From NCBI GenBank assembly GCA_963674955.2, contig CAXXKR010000001.1:930001-994000 (forward strand): a DNA stretch of 64,000 nt, in the 5' to 3' direction. A model generated the notes under the pieces. That model was not told the origin of the DNA, did no database searches, and saw only the letters and a list, made by a program, of their open reading frames with translations. Each line of letters opens with the position of its first letter. Within the stretch, counting starts at the first letter, position 1. This document shows positions 1 to 8,368 of the stretch, piece by piece. The stretch is from G963674955 sp963674955. Its GTDB lineage: Bacteria > Desulfobacterota > Desulfovibrionia > Desulfovibrionales > Desulfovibrionaceae. Made by a program: the position numbers and the translations under genes.

Positions 1-500
1 TGGCCGGGCTGCCGGGCAAGGGCCAACGGGCCGAACTCTACATCCACACGGCGGTGAGCGAAAAGGCCATCGCCCTGTACGGTTTTTCATCCTTTGACGA
101 ACTCGGCGTGTTCAGGACGCTCATTTCCATCGACAAGCTCGGACCCAAAAAGGCCATGGCCATACTTTCCCGTTTCGACCCGGAACAGCTTCGGGAGATC
201 GCCTTTCGCGAGGACGGGGCGGCCCTGGCCACCGTGCCGGGCATCGGCCCCAAGTCCGCGCGCCAGATACTCTGGCAGCTCAAGGAAAAGGTCGAGGGCC
301 TCAAGGGCAGAAAGGCCGCTGTCCGGGTCAACGGGCCGCAGGGAGAATTTCTGGACGCCCTTGCCGGTCTGGTCAACCTGGGTTACTCCGAGGACGAGGC
401 CCGGCCCATGCTCAAGGATATTTTTGACGCCGAGGAAGATATGGACGCGGCCGGGGCCATCAGACTGGTACTCAAGAAGATTGCGGCGGCGCGGTTATGA
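1..500 (+). CDS. ruvA: Holliday junction DNA helicase RuvA, 5' end cut by window
   Basis: RuvA binds four-way Holliday junctions as a tetramer and loads the RuvB motor for branch migration. The reading frame is open from base 3, so the start codon lies upstream of the window. The visible protein keeps the end of the N-terminal OB domain (YIHT then ALYGF), a helix-hairpin-helix region (FRTLISIDKLGPKKAMAIL and VPGIGPKSARQI), a charged linker, and the small C-terminal domain III that contacts RuvB. The stop codon overlaps the ruvB start (ATGA), so the two are translationally coupled. ruvC is not in the window. Identification rests on the HhH motifs and on the ruvB neighbour. Confidence 0.95.
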   Translation, partial: AGLPGKGQRAELYIHTAVSEKAIALYGFSSFDELGVFRTLISIDKLGPKKAMAILSRFDPEQLREIAFREDGAALATVPGIGPKSARQILWQLKEKVEGLKGRKAAVRVNGPQGEFLDALAGLVNLGYSEDEARPMLKDIFDAEEDMDAAGAIRLVLKKIAAARL

Positions 501-1474
501 GCAAGGAATTCTGCGACGAGAACGTCAGGCCGAGAAGCCTTGCCGAGTTCATCGGCCAGGACGAGCTGCGCTCCAACCTGGACGTGTTCATCAAGGCCGC
601 CCAGGAGCGGGGCAGGGCGCTGGACCATTCCCTGTTCTACGGCAATCCCGGCTTGGGCAAGACCACCCTGGCCCGGATCATGGCCTCGGAGCTGGGCGTG
701 AACCTCGTGACCACTTCCGGCCCGGTGATGGAGAGAAGCGGCGACCTGGCGGCCATCCTGACCAACCTGAACCGCCACGACATCCTGTTCATCGACGAGA
801 TACACCGCATGCCCGCAGGCGTGGAGGAAGTCCTTTATCCGGCCATGGAGGACTACAAGATCGACCTGATCATCGGCCAGGGACCGGGCGCGAGGACCGT
901 GCGCCTCGACCTGGAGCCCTTCACCCTGACCGGGGCCACCACGCGCATCGGCCTTTTGACCTCGCCCCTTCGCGACCGCTTCGGCTGCATCTTTCGCATG
1001 GATTTCTATTCGCCCGAGGAGCTTTCGCGCATCGTGCTGCGCGCCGCCGGGATACTGGGCATCGACATCACCGAGGACGGGGCATTGGTCATCGGCGAAC
1101 GTTCCAGGGGCACGCCGCGCATAGCCAACAGGCTGCTCAGGCGAATCCGGGACTACGCCGTGGTCCAGGGATCGGGCCGGGTGGACCGGGAGCTGGCCGA
1201 GTCGGCCCTGGGCAGGCTGGACGTGGACACCCTCGGCCTGGACCAGATGGACCGCAAGATTCTTTCCCTGCTCATCCACAATTTCGAGGGCGGCCCCGTG
1301 GGCGTCAAGACCCTGGCCGTGGCCTGCTCCGAAGAAGTGCGGACCATCGAGGAAATTTACGAGCCTTATCTCATCCAGTGCGGATTTTTGAAACGCACGG
1401 CGCGGGGCAGGGTGGCCACGCCCAAGGCCTATCTGCACATGAAGCAGGAGAAGCTGCTGGGCGGATTATTGTAG
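497..1474 (+). CDS. ruvB: Holliday junction branch-migration ATPase RuvB
   Basis: RuvB is the hexameric AAA+ motor that pumps DNA through the RuvA-bound Holliday junction. The 325-residue product has Walker A (GNPGLGKTT, near residue 52), Walker B (FIDEIHR, near residue 98), the sensor/arginine region (GATTRIG) and a C-terminal winged-helix domain, all in the expected order. Length matches the family. The start ATG overlaps the ruvA stop codon by four bases. The next gene begins about 45 bp downstream with its own ribosome binding site. Confidence 0.97.
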   Translation: MSKEFCDENVRPRSLAEFIGQDELRSNLDVFIKAAQERGRALDHSLFYGNPGLGKTTLARIMASELGVNLVTTSGPVMERSGDLAAILTNLNRHDILFIDEIHRMPAGVEEVLYPAMEDYKIDLIIGQGPGARTVRLDLEPFTLTGATTRIGLLTSPLRDRFGCIFRMDFYSPEELSRIVLRAAGILGIDITEDGALVIGERSRGTPRIANRLLRRIRDYAVVQGSGRVDRELAESALGRLDVDTLGLDQMDRKILSLLIHNFEGGPVGVKTLAVACSEEVRTIEEIYEPYLIQCGFLKRTARGRVATPKAYLHMKQEKLLGGLL

Positions 1475-1519
1475 CGTATTGCCCACGGCAGGCCTCACCA
1501 ACAGGATTTCGGAGGAGTA

Positions 1520-2725
1520 ATGGATTTCATCACAGGAAGCGGTTTGAGCGCTTTGGCCGCGAGAACGGCCATTCTTGTTTTTGCGGCCTGGATTTCATTT
1601 CTCATCACCCGCAGGGTGCTGCTGGCGGCGGTGAACAAGTTCGCGGCCAAGACCAAGAGCCGTTTCGACGACATCCTGGTGGAGAACAAGGTTTTCAGCC
1701 AGGCGGCCTGGCTGGTGCCTGTGGTGGTGGTCTATTACGGAATCGATTTCTTCCCGCAGGCCGCGGAGTACGAGGCCGCAGTGCGCAAGGTGCTGTACGC
1801 CTTCGTGGTCCTGAACGTCATGCTCATCGCCAGCAAGCTCATGAACGCGGGGCTGGAGGTCTACCAGGGCTACGAGGTCTCCAAGCGCAGGCCCATCAAG
1901 GGTTATGTCCAGCTGGTCAAGATTTTCGTTTATCTCATCGGCTGCATCTTCATCATCTCCATCCTCATCGACAAATCGCCCTGGGGGCTGCTCAGCGGCA
2001 TCGGCGCGCTCACAGCGGTGCTCATGCTGGTCTTCAAGGACACCATCCTTTCCTTTGTGGCCTCCATCCAGATAGCGGGCAACGACCTGCTCAGAAAGGG
2101 GGACTGGATAGAAATGCCCGCCTTCGGCGCGGACGGCGACGTGGTGGACGTGGCCCTGAACACGGTCAAGGTCCAGAATTTCGACAAGACCATCGTGGCC
2201 ATCCCGACCTTCAAGTTTTTGGACAACTCCTTCAGGAACTGGCGCGGCATGTCGGACGCGGGCGGCAGGCGCATCAAGCGCTCGGTGCTCATCGACCAGT
2301 CCAGCATCAGGTTCGCGGACGCGGCGCTTCTGGAAAAGGCCGGGAAAATGCGGCTGTTGAAGGACTACGTGCTGGGCAAGGAAGAGGAGATCAAGGCGGC
2401 AAACGCCGAGGTCGGGGCCGATCCCGAGCTTCGGGCGGACGGCAGGAGGCAAACCAACATCGGGCTGCTTCGGGCCTACGTGATCAATTACCTCAAGAAC
2501 CATCCCAAGATCAGGCAGGATTTGACGCTCATCGTGCGCCAGCTCGCGCCCTCGGCCAGCAGCGGCCTGCCCCTGGAAATTTACTGCTTCACCAACGACA
2601 CTGCCTGGGCCAACTACGAGGGAATCCAGGCGGACATCTTCGACCATGTCCTGTCCGTCATCCCGGAATTCGGCCTCCGCGCCTACCAGCGCAACGCCCT
2701 TGTCGACTCCCGCGACGGGGGATAG
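1520..2725 (+). CDS. MscS-family mechanosensitive channel
   Basis: A small-conductance mechanosensitive channel relieves turgor on hypo-osmotic shock. The 401-residue protein has an N-terminal membrane segment (about 10-30), further hydrophobic helices around 65-110 and 130-160, then the pore-lining and beta-domain region typical of MscS (GLLSGIGALTAVLMLVFKDT, then a short segment reading GDWIEMP). The long cytoplasmic tail (about 230-400) resembles larger YbdG/MscM-like members rather than short E. coli MscS. A strong Shine-Dalgarno (GGAGGAG) precedes ATG 1520. A hairpin terminator follows at 2759. The family call is firm; gating properties cannot be inferred. Confidence 0.88.
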   Translation: MDFITGSGLSALAARTAILVFAAWISFLITRRVLLAAVNKFAAKTKSRFDDILVENKVFSQAAWLVPVVVVYYGIDFFPQAAEYEAAVRKVLYAFVVLNVMLIASKLMNAGLEVYQGYEVSKRRPIKGYVQLVKIFVYLIGCIFIISILIDKSPWGLLSGIGALTAVLMLVFKDTILSFVASIQIAGNDLLRKGDWIEMPAFGADGDVVDVALNTVKVQNFDKTIVAIPTFKFLDNSFRNWRGMSDAGGRRIKRSVLIDQSSIRFADAALLEKAGKMRLLKDYVLGKEEEIKAANAEVGADPELRADGRRQTNIGLLRAYVINYLKNHPKIRQDLTLIVRQLAPSASSGLPLEIYCFTNDTAWANYEGIQADIFDHVLSVIPEFGLRAYQRNALVDSRDGG

Positions 2726-2758
2726 AGAAACACATTTTATAATATGCCGTAAACCAAG

Positions 2759-2787
2759 GGCTGGAGCGAAAGTTCCAGCCTTTTCTT
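2759..2787 (+). terminator. Rho-independent terminator after the MscS gene
   Basis: A nine-pair stem (2759-2767 with 2772-2780) closes a GAAA tetraloop and is followed by TTTTCTT. It separates the GC-rich ruvAB-channel unit from the AT-rich insert downstream. Confidence 0.88.
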
Positions 2788-2852
2788 ATGATTGGGTGTT
2801 GGCAAAGTATAAGTGAGAGGGTATAGGCAACGTAAACAACTTAAGGAAAGCT

Positions 2853-3692
2853 ATGAAGATACCGCAATATCACGAAATGTTTATCCCCACGATTATGGTT
2901 ATTGATGAATTGGGTGGGTCTGGGACCATACAAGAAATTGCCGAGGGAGTAATTCAGTTTCTTGACCTTCCAGAGGAAGTTGTTTCCCACTCTCACAACC
3001 CTGAAAAGTCCAGTCGGACCGAGGTGGAATATCGCCTTGCATGGGCTAGAACTTATCTTAAGAAAGTTGGCCTGATTGATAACTCTGAGCGCGGCGTATG
3101 GTCTTTTACTGATAAATTTCAGAGGGGTATGGAGATAGACCCTGAAGAAATTGTCCAGACGGTTCGGGGGCTGAGCAAGAATTCCAAGAAGAAAGTCATT
3201 GACGATACTCCGGAGGCAATTCCTGAGGGCGGTGATTGGCGAGAGACCATGCATCAGACGATTCTTTCTCTAGACCCAGGTGCTTTTGAGCGATTGACAA
3301 AGCGACTTTTGCGAGAAATTGGCTTTGTCCAAGTCGAAGTAACAGGAAAGTCAGGTGACGGCGGCATAGACGGAAAAGGCATAGTGAAGATTCAGGACGT
3401 TCTCAGCTACCATGTCGTTTTTCAGTGCAAGCGCTACAAGGGAACCGTAGGACCAGGAGCAATCCGAGATTTTCGAGGCGCAATGGTAGGACGAGCAGAC
3501 AAAGGGCTGTTTATCACCACCGGGACATTCACACGCGAAGCCGCCAAGGAAGCGACAAGGGATGGAGCATCTCCGATTGATTTGATCGACGGTGACGACC
3601 TTATAGAAATGCTAAAGAAACTTCGACTTGGAGTTAAAGTTCGCATGGTTGAGGAAGTTGAAGTCGATAGCCAGTGGTTTGAGAAAGTTTAG
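2853..3692 (+). CDS. Mrr-family type IV restriction endonuclease
   Basis: Mrr-type enzymes cut modified foreign DNA. The 279-residue protein has the two-domain Mrr layout. The N-terminal winged-helix (Mrr_N-like, about 8-95) includes IDELGGSGTIQEIAEGV. The C-terminal PD-(D/E)xK nuclease (about 145-260) keeps the family catalytic block: GDGGIDG supplies the acidic residue and VFQCKRYKG the QxK motif, followed by FITTGTFTREA. An AAGGAAAG ribosome site precedes ATG 2853. The gene is AT-rich with codon use unlike its neighbours, which points to horizontal acquisition. A Doc/Fic-domain gene follows 27 bp later, so the two probably form one transcript. The nuclease family is clear; the recognised modification is unknown. 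Confidence 0.88.
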   Translation: MKIPQYHEMFIPTIMVIDELGGSGTIQEIAEGVIQFLDLPEEVVSHSHNPEKSSRTEVEYRLAWARTYLKKVGLIDNSERGVWSFTDKFQRGMEIDPEEIVQTVRGLSKNSKKKVIDDTPEAIPEGGDWRETMHQTILSLDPGAFERLTKRLLREIGFVQVEVTGKSGDGGIDGKGIVKIQDVLSYHVVFQCKRYKGTVGPGAIRDFRGAMVGRADKGLFITTGTFTREAAKEATRDGASPIDLIDGDDLIEMLKKLRLGVKVRMVEEVEVDSQWFEKV

Positions 3693-3719
3693 TCAAGAAA
3701 AATGACCGATAGGTGTTAG

Positions 3720-4583
3720 ATGGATTTTAATCATGCAGAGCTAAAGCCAGATTTTGAGTGGCACCTTAACACGATTCAAGACAAGGACAAAGAGTACGAA
3801 GGATGCCCAATAAGTGTTGAAGACGTGCTTTGCGCTCATTATCACATTGTGGACCACTTTTATCATTCTACCGAATCTGAAAAGAAGGTAGGAGGAATAG
3901 GCCCCAAAGATATTAATATGCTTTGTTCGGCTGTCGCTCGTCAATGTTGGGAAAATGACCCGATTGAATCGTGTGCCTCTCTTTTATACGGTTTGATTCA
4001 AAATCATCCTTTTCATGATTGCAATAAGAGGACTGCAATATTAACAGCCTTTTATTCATTGCGTTTATTAAACAGGATACCTGACGTAGCGCATGCTTCC
4101 TTCGAGAAACTTACTGTAAACATCGCCAGAAAAAAACTTATAAACTACAAGCAGTATTCGAAAATATTAAAAAAAGAAAACGGAGAAGTACTTGTGATTG
4201 ATTCTTTTTTGAAGGCTAAAACTAGGGCTATTGAGTATGACAAGCCGATGGTCACATACAATAAGCTCAACTCTATACTCAATAAGAACGGAAGCAGTCT
4301 AAAAAATCCTTCAAAGGGCTACATCGACGTTGTAAGGACGGAACCCGTAAAAAAATATGGATTTATTCCGTCAAGCAAGAAAAAAGAAGTTCGTTTAGGG
4401 AGAATAATTTTTAGAGGTTGGTCAAGAGATGTTGAGCCTGCTGGGCTTGATAGAGTTCGCAAAATGACTGGCCTAACGTTAGAGCAAGGAGTTGATTCGA
4501 AAATATTTTTTAGAGGTGCTGAGTCCTTGCCAAGTTTGATTGAAGAATACAGTGAAATGTTGAGGCGTCTTGCAGACAAATAG
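3720..4583 (+). CDS. Doc/Fic-domain protein paired with the Mrr gene
   Basis: Fic/Doc proteins transfer AMP or phosphate to target proteins; Doc toxins phosphorylate EF-Tu. The 287-residue product carries the core motif HPFHDCNKRTA at about residues 97-107, matching the Doc-type HxFx(D/N)xNKR pattern, with Cys where Gly or Ala is usual. Upstream helices (about 30-90) fit the Fic fold. A basic C-terminal part of about 110 residues is not part of a normal Doc toxin and I do not recognise it with confidence. No small antitoxin gene lies beside it, so a plain toxin-antitoxin pair is not supported. Composition is strongly AT-rich. It lies 27 bp after the Mrr gene, suggesting a shared defence role, which is inference. 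Confidence 0.78.
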   Translation: MDFNHAELKPDFEWHLNTIQDKDKEYEGCPISVEDVLCAHYHIVDHFYHSTESEKKVGGIGPKDINMLCSAVARQCWENDPIESCASLLYGLIQNHPFHDCNKRTAILTAFYSLRLLNRIPDVAHASFEKLTVNIARKKLINYKQYSKILKKENGEVLVIDSFLKAKTRAIEYDKPMVTYNKLNSILNKNGSSLKNPSKGYIDVVRTEPVKKYGFIPSSKKKEVRLGRIIFRGWSRDVEPAGLDRVRKMTGLTLEQGVDSKIFFRGAESLPSLIEEYSEMLRRLADK

Positions 4584-4653
4584 GTATGCCGAAGCAAACC
4601 GAACCCCCTCTTACTTTAAATTTTAGCTGCAATTTCCCCTCCAAAATTCTACT

Positions 4654-5340
4654 TCACTCCCCTACCAACTCCCCTAACAGCGTCCACAGTATCTGGTTGG
4701 CCTTTGCCAAGTCGTCTGTTCGGGCCAGCATTTGTTTGCGGCTCTGGATGAATTCGCCGTCAACCAGTTCATCTGCGCAATTGTCAATCAGCCGGTTCAT
4801 GCTTTCCCCTGTGGTTTCCAGATGGAATTGCAATCCTACGGCGCGTTCGCCCCAGGCAAAGGCCTGATTTGCGCAGGCCTCGCTTTCAGCCGCGCGCACC
4901 GCGTCCGGCGGGATGGAGAACATGTCCCCGTGCCAATGGAAGGCGGTGAATGTCCGGGGCAGGGCGGAAAACGGCAAGGGCGCGTCCGGCAGGATTGAAA
5001 CCGGAAACCAGCCGATTTCCTTTTGTTCGTTGCGAGTGACCTTTCCGCCAAGGGCATCGGCCATGAGTTGCGCCCCTAGGCAAATGCCCAGAACCGGTTT
5101 TCCCGACCTGACAGCCTCAGCAATGAATTGCTTTTCAGCCTTGAGCCAGGGATGCTTTTCATACTCGTAAATATTCATGGGGCCGCCCATGACCACCAGC
5201 ATGTCCAGATCGTCGAGGCCGGGCAGGGGCTGATTTTCGTAAAGCAGGGTCGCGGCAGTCTCGTGTCCCTTTTCCCTTGCCCAGTCCTTGATTGCGGCCA
5301 TGTCCTCGAAGGCCACGTGCTGCAAGGCGTGGATTCGCAT
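4654..5340 (-). CDS. Class I glutamine amidotransferase (GMP-synthase-like domain)
   Basis: Class I amidotransferases split glutamine and pass ammonia to a partner site; stand-alone copies often act on other gamma-glutamyl compounds. The 228-residue protein has the nucleophile elbow GKPVLGICLGAQLM (Cys near residue 88) and the histidine/glutamate pair in LQFHLE (near residue 173), so the catalytic triad looks complete. No synthetase domain is attached. Its ATG shares one base with the stop codon of the upstream class II aldolase gene (TGATG), so it is the last gene of the AOR-aldolase-amidotransferase operon. The substrate is unknown. Confidence 0.85.
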   Translation of the reverse strand: MRIHALQHVAFEDMAAIKDWAREKGHETAATLLYENQPLPGLDDLDMLVVMGGPMNIYEYEKHPWLKAEKQFIAEAVRSGKPVLGICLGAQLMADALGGKVTRNEQKEIGWFPVSILPDAPLPFSALPRTFTAFHWHGDMFSIPPDAVRAAESEACANQAFAWGERAVGLQFHLETTGESMNRLIDNCADELVDGEFIQSRKQMLARTDDLAKANQILWTLLGELVGE

Positions 5341-6536
5341 CAGATATTGCCTCCGGTCTTTCCCCCGCTTCTTCCCCCGGCCTTGGCGACCCGTTCGAGG
5401 TATTCCTCGCGGCAGGAGTTTTCGGTTTCCAGCAGGGTCTTGAAGGACTCGTTGAAGTCAATTTTCGAGGTGGTGAACAGGCCGTGGCCGTAGACGATTG
5501 CCTTGCCCGCCTCGCGGATGGCCGGGGGCAGTGTATGGCAGAGTCCGTGCGGCCCGGTCCCGACCTCGCCCGGCACGATGGGCGTTCCCCGCACCATGCG
5601 TTTCTCCCTGCATTTGATATGGCATTGCCCCATGAGCGGGCAGTCCTTTTTGTCGCAGTCCATTGACATAATCACCGCGAATTTCGGGTGGCCGTGCAGG
5701 ATGGTTTTGCTGTCCGTTGTCCGGTAGATTTCGGAATGGGCCGTAAGTTCGCTGGACGCGGTCAGCCCGGCGCAGGTGGAGCCGTCAAGCGGGCAGGGGT
5801 CCATGCAGCCCTCAAGCTCGTCCAGGGAGCTGCCGGTCTGGCTGATGTGCACCACGTCGCCCAGGCGATATGAAATGTTGCCGAAATATGAATCCACAAG
5901 GCCGTATTCCACGGTGGCGCGTCCCGCCTCGGCCATTGCCCCGGCAACTGATTCCTCGTCCTCAAACGGCCCGCGCATGAAATTCGGCAGTGCTGTTTCC
6001 GGCGAGGGCAGGAATTTCATGGCCCGGTCGAACGCGGCCTGCCGCTCCGGGTCATGGTCGCCGGACTTGAGCCTGGTGAGGTGGTCCGAGAAAAAGAGCA
6101 CGAAACAGGCGAAGCAGATGGAGCTGAAGGTGACGAATGCCTGCTCCGGGCTGATCTGGCCGAAGGCGACAATGCCCTTGCCGGGGATTATCAGCCCCTT
6201 GCGCGACTTGAGCGCTTGGCAGATGTTTTCGACAGTCAGCTCATGGGCCACGGGCAGGTCGTGCAGGAAGGTGCGGGTCTCGCAGTCCAGGGGCGTGATG
6301 GAGCCGTTGCCGCGTCGGGCCAGATAGTCGATGACCGTCCTGTAAGGCTCTGCGGGTCGCGCAAAGAGCAGGGAGCCGATGTTCAGGTTTTGGAAGACCC
6401 GGTTGAAAATCTCGATGCGCGGGTCGTCCCTGTTCCAGACCGCCTCGGCCTCCAGACCGCCCACAAGGGGCGCTCCGGGTTCGGCCAGCCTCGCGGCGAC
6501 TAGCTTGTCAGCGTATTTCGCTATCAGCCGTTCCAT
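5340..6536 (-). CDS. Class II aldolase/adducin-like protein with extra N-terminal domain and Cys-rich insert
   Basis: Class II aldolases use a metal bound by histidines to cleave or form sugar-phosphate C-C bonds. The 398-residue protein is almost twice the usual length. The C-terminal half (about 190-385) has the aldolase features HSEIYRTT and LHGHPKFAVIMSM, the HxH pair being the expected metal ligands. The first half (about 1-170, including PGKGIVAFGQISPEQAF) looks like a second, divergent copy of the fold. After the HxH motif there is an unusual cysteine-rich insert, DCDKKDCPLMGQCHIKC, that could bind a metal or cluster. It starts 13 bp inside the end of the AOR gene, so the two are coupled. 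The substrate is not predictable. Confidence 0.78.
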   Translation of the reverse strand: MERLIAKYADKLVAARLAEPGAPLVGGLEAEAVWNRDDPRIEIFNRVFQNLNIGSLLFARPAEPYRTVIDYLARRGNGSITPLDCETRTFLHDLPVAHELTVENICQALKSRKGLIIPGKGIVAFGQISPEQAFVTFSSICFACFVLFFSDHLTRLKSGDHDPERQAAFDRAMKFLPSPETALPNFMRGPFEDEESVAGAMAEAGRATVEYGLVDSYFGNISYRLGDVVHISQTGSSLDELEGCMDPCPLDGSTCAGLTASSELTAHSEIYRTTDSKTILHGHPKFAVIMSMDCDKKDCPLMGQCHIKCREKRMVRGTPIVPGEVGTGPHGLCHTLPPAIREAGKAIVYGHGLFTTSKIDFNESFKTLLETENSCREEYLERVAKAGGRSGGKTGGNI

Positions 6537-8284
6537 TCCAATCCCAATCTTTCGGCGGTTTCACTGGTAGGCATGCCGTTTTGGTCCAGCCCCCTGATCT
6601 TGTAATAGGAAGCTCTGGCGGCCAGGAATTTGTCGCGGTCCAGGGGCGGCACTTCGAAGCCCTCGCCGCTGCTGCCCGGCTCGGTGAAGAAACGCTGGGG
6701 CAGGTCGTCGTCCTTGGCCGTGAACCCGTTTTCCGCGTTCATGATCCGCTCGTGGTAGTAGATGCGTTCCCCGATCTCGGAAAGCTCCTGGGCCGAACTG
6801 GGCAGGCCCGTGACCGCGGTATAGGCCTTGGCGTACTCCTCCAGGCCAGCGGCCAGGAAGATGAACTTGCAGGCGATAAGTGAATCCACCGCCGCGTTCT
6901 GGTCTTCGGCGATCTTGATGGCGCGCGGCTTGGCGCTGAAACTGAAACGGTCCGTTGCCACGGGTTTCCTGAGAATCTCATGGCTCACGGGGTAGGCCCT
7001 GAGATGACAGCCGCCGCGCGTGCTCAGGGCGTAGCCAAGGGCCATGCCGCAGGCCCCGCGCGGGTCGTAGGCCGCCAGTTCCAGCCCCTTGGCGCTCATG
7101 GAAAGTTCCGGCCGCCCCTTTGAGCGGGCATAGCGAAGAGACCCCTGCGCCAGTTCCGGCTCCCGGCCCATCCCGATGTTTTCAAGGGTGGCGAGCAGCT
7201 CGCGGGGCTTGAAATCGCGCCCCCTGATTTCCCGCATGCAGGCCAGGGTCGAGGCCGCGCTGATGGTGTCCATGCCCAGCTGGTTGCATAGTTTGTTGGC
7301 CCGGACCACGAGGCTCAGGTCCGTATTGCCCACAAGGGCGGTGAAGTGGGACATGGTTTCGAATTCCGGCATGGCCGTGCCGTTTGAAATTTTCTTGCAC
7401 TGGATGTGGCAGCCCTTGCACCCGTAGTTGTCCGGCGAATATTTTTCCTTGTAGGCGTGGGCGTTCAGGCTAAGGGCGTCCTTGAACCGGGTGCGGCTGA
7501 AATTGTCCGTGGGCATCATGCGCCGCGTGTCCATGAGGTCGTAGAGCGATCCGGTGCCGAAACAGGCGAAACCCTGCTGGCCCATGAGTATCGGGCTGGC
7601 GTGGGTCAACCGCATGATGTCCTCACGGGCGGCCTTGAGCATCTCGCGGTCATGGACCGGAGTCTTGTCCAGGCCCATGATCGTCAGGTATTTTAGATTT
7701 TTGGCTGCGAAACAGAGGCCCAGGCCGGAACGTCCGGCCGCGTGGTGCCGGTCCACAGACAAACAGGAGAAGAGCACCCCGTTTTCAGCCGCCGGTCCGA
7801 TGGCGACCGTCGAGCCTTTGCCTGTGAGCAGGTCGAATGCATGGGTCGTGGTTTTGCCCCAAAGTCTAGTGGCGTCGGTTATCGAGATCTTGCCGCCGGT
7901 AATTTCTATTCCGCAGGGTTTGTCGGATTTGCCCGTGATGATCAGTCCGTCCAGGCCGGCGCGCTTGATCTCGGTCCCCAGCCTTCCGCCCACGGAAGAA
8001 TCGGCCACGGTTCCGGTCAGGGGTGAACGGGACATGATGGTCGAACGGCCCGAGGTGGGCGCGGTGGTGGCGGTGAGGGGGCCGGTGAGGATGATGAGCG
8101 GCATGTCCGGGTGGTCCCAGTCCAGGGTGCAGAAAGGCCTGAGATAATGCCCGGCCAGCCCTTTGCCGCCGATGAATTTCAGGTATATGTCAGGGTCCGG
8201 ATTCTCCAGCCGGTGTTTGCCCGTGGTCAGGTCGATGTGCAGAATTCTTCCGGTCCAGCCCTTCATGTACGTTTCTGTTTCCAT
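6524..8284 (-). CDS. Aldehyde:ferredoxin oxidoreductase family protein (tungsten/molybdopterin)
   Basis: AOR enzymes oxidise aldehydes to carboxylates with ferredoxin as acceptor, using a bis-pterin W or Mo centre and one [4Fe-4S] cluster. The 586-residue product starts with the family signature (MKGWTGRILHIDLTTG, then IGGKGLAGHYL and GPLTATTAPTSGR). It contains GCKGCHIQCKK (about 291-301) and a late conserved cysteine near ACKFIF (about residue 472), which together can supply the four cluster ligands. Length is near the family norm. Either ATG 8284 or ATG 8266 could be the start; neither has a strong ribosome site. It is first in a minus-strand operon with an aldolase-like gene and an amidotransferase. 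No cofactor-synthesis gene is adjacent. Confidence 0.88.
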   Translation of the reverse strand: METETYMKGWTGRILHIDLTTGKHRLENPDPDIYLKFIGGKGLAGHYLRPFCTLDWDHPDMPLIILTGPLTATTAPTSGRSTIMSRSPLTGTVADSSVGGRLGTEIKRAGLDGLIITGKSDKPCGIEITGGKISITDATRLWGKTTTHAFDLLTGKGSTVAIGPAAENGVLFSCLSVDRHHAAGRSGLGLCFAAKNLKYLTIMGLDKTPVHDREMLKAAREDIMRLTHASPILMGQQGFACFGTGSLYDLMDTRRMMPTDNFSRTRFKDALSLNAHAYKEKYSPDNYGCKGCHIQCKKISNGTAMPEFETMSHFTALVGNTDLSLVVRANKLCNQLGMDTISAASTLACMREIRGRDFKPRELLATLENIGMGREPELAQGSLRYARSKGRPELSMSAKGLELAAYDPRGACGMALGYALSTRGGCHLRAYPVSHEILRKPVATDRFSFSAKPRAIKIAEDQNAAVDSLIACKFIFLAAGLEEYAKAYTAVTGLPSSAQELSEIGERIYYHERIMNAENGFTAKDDDLPQRFFTEPGSSGEGFEVPPLDRDKFLAARASYYKIRGLDQNGMPTSETAERLGLEWNG

Positions 8285-8368
8285 GTTCGGCCTGAAATAT
8301 CAAGCGCTTTAATGGCTATTGACCTTGGGCGGCAATCGGTTATTCTCGCAATCCAGCAGGAGGATCAA

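Noticed and set aside
383..1438. A 351-codon frame antisense to ruvB
   Set aside because: The ruvB product matches its family throughout; the antisense frame has no motif or ribosome site.
94..2742. An 882-codon open frame across ruvA, ruvB and the channel gene
   Set aside because: It is out of frame with three well-supported genes, its product is Arg/Pro/Gly-rich with no domain, and it arises from high GC content.
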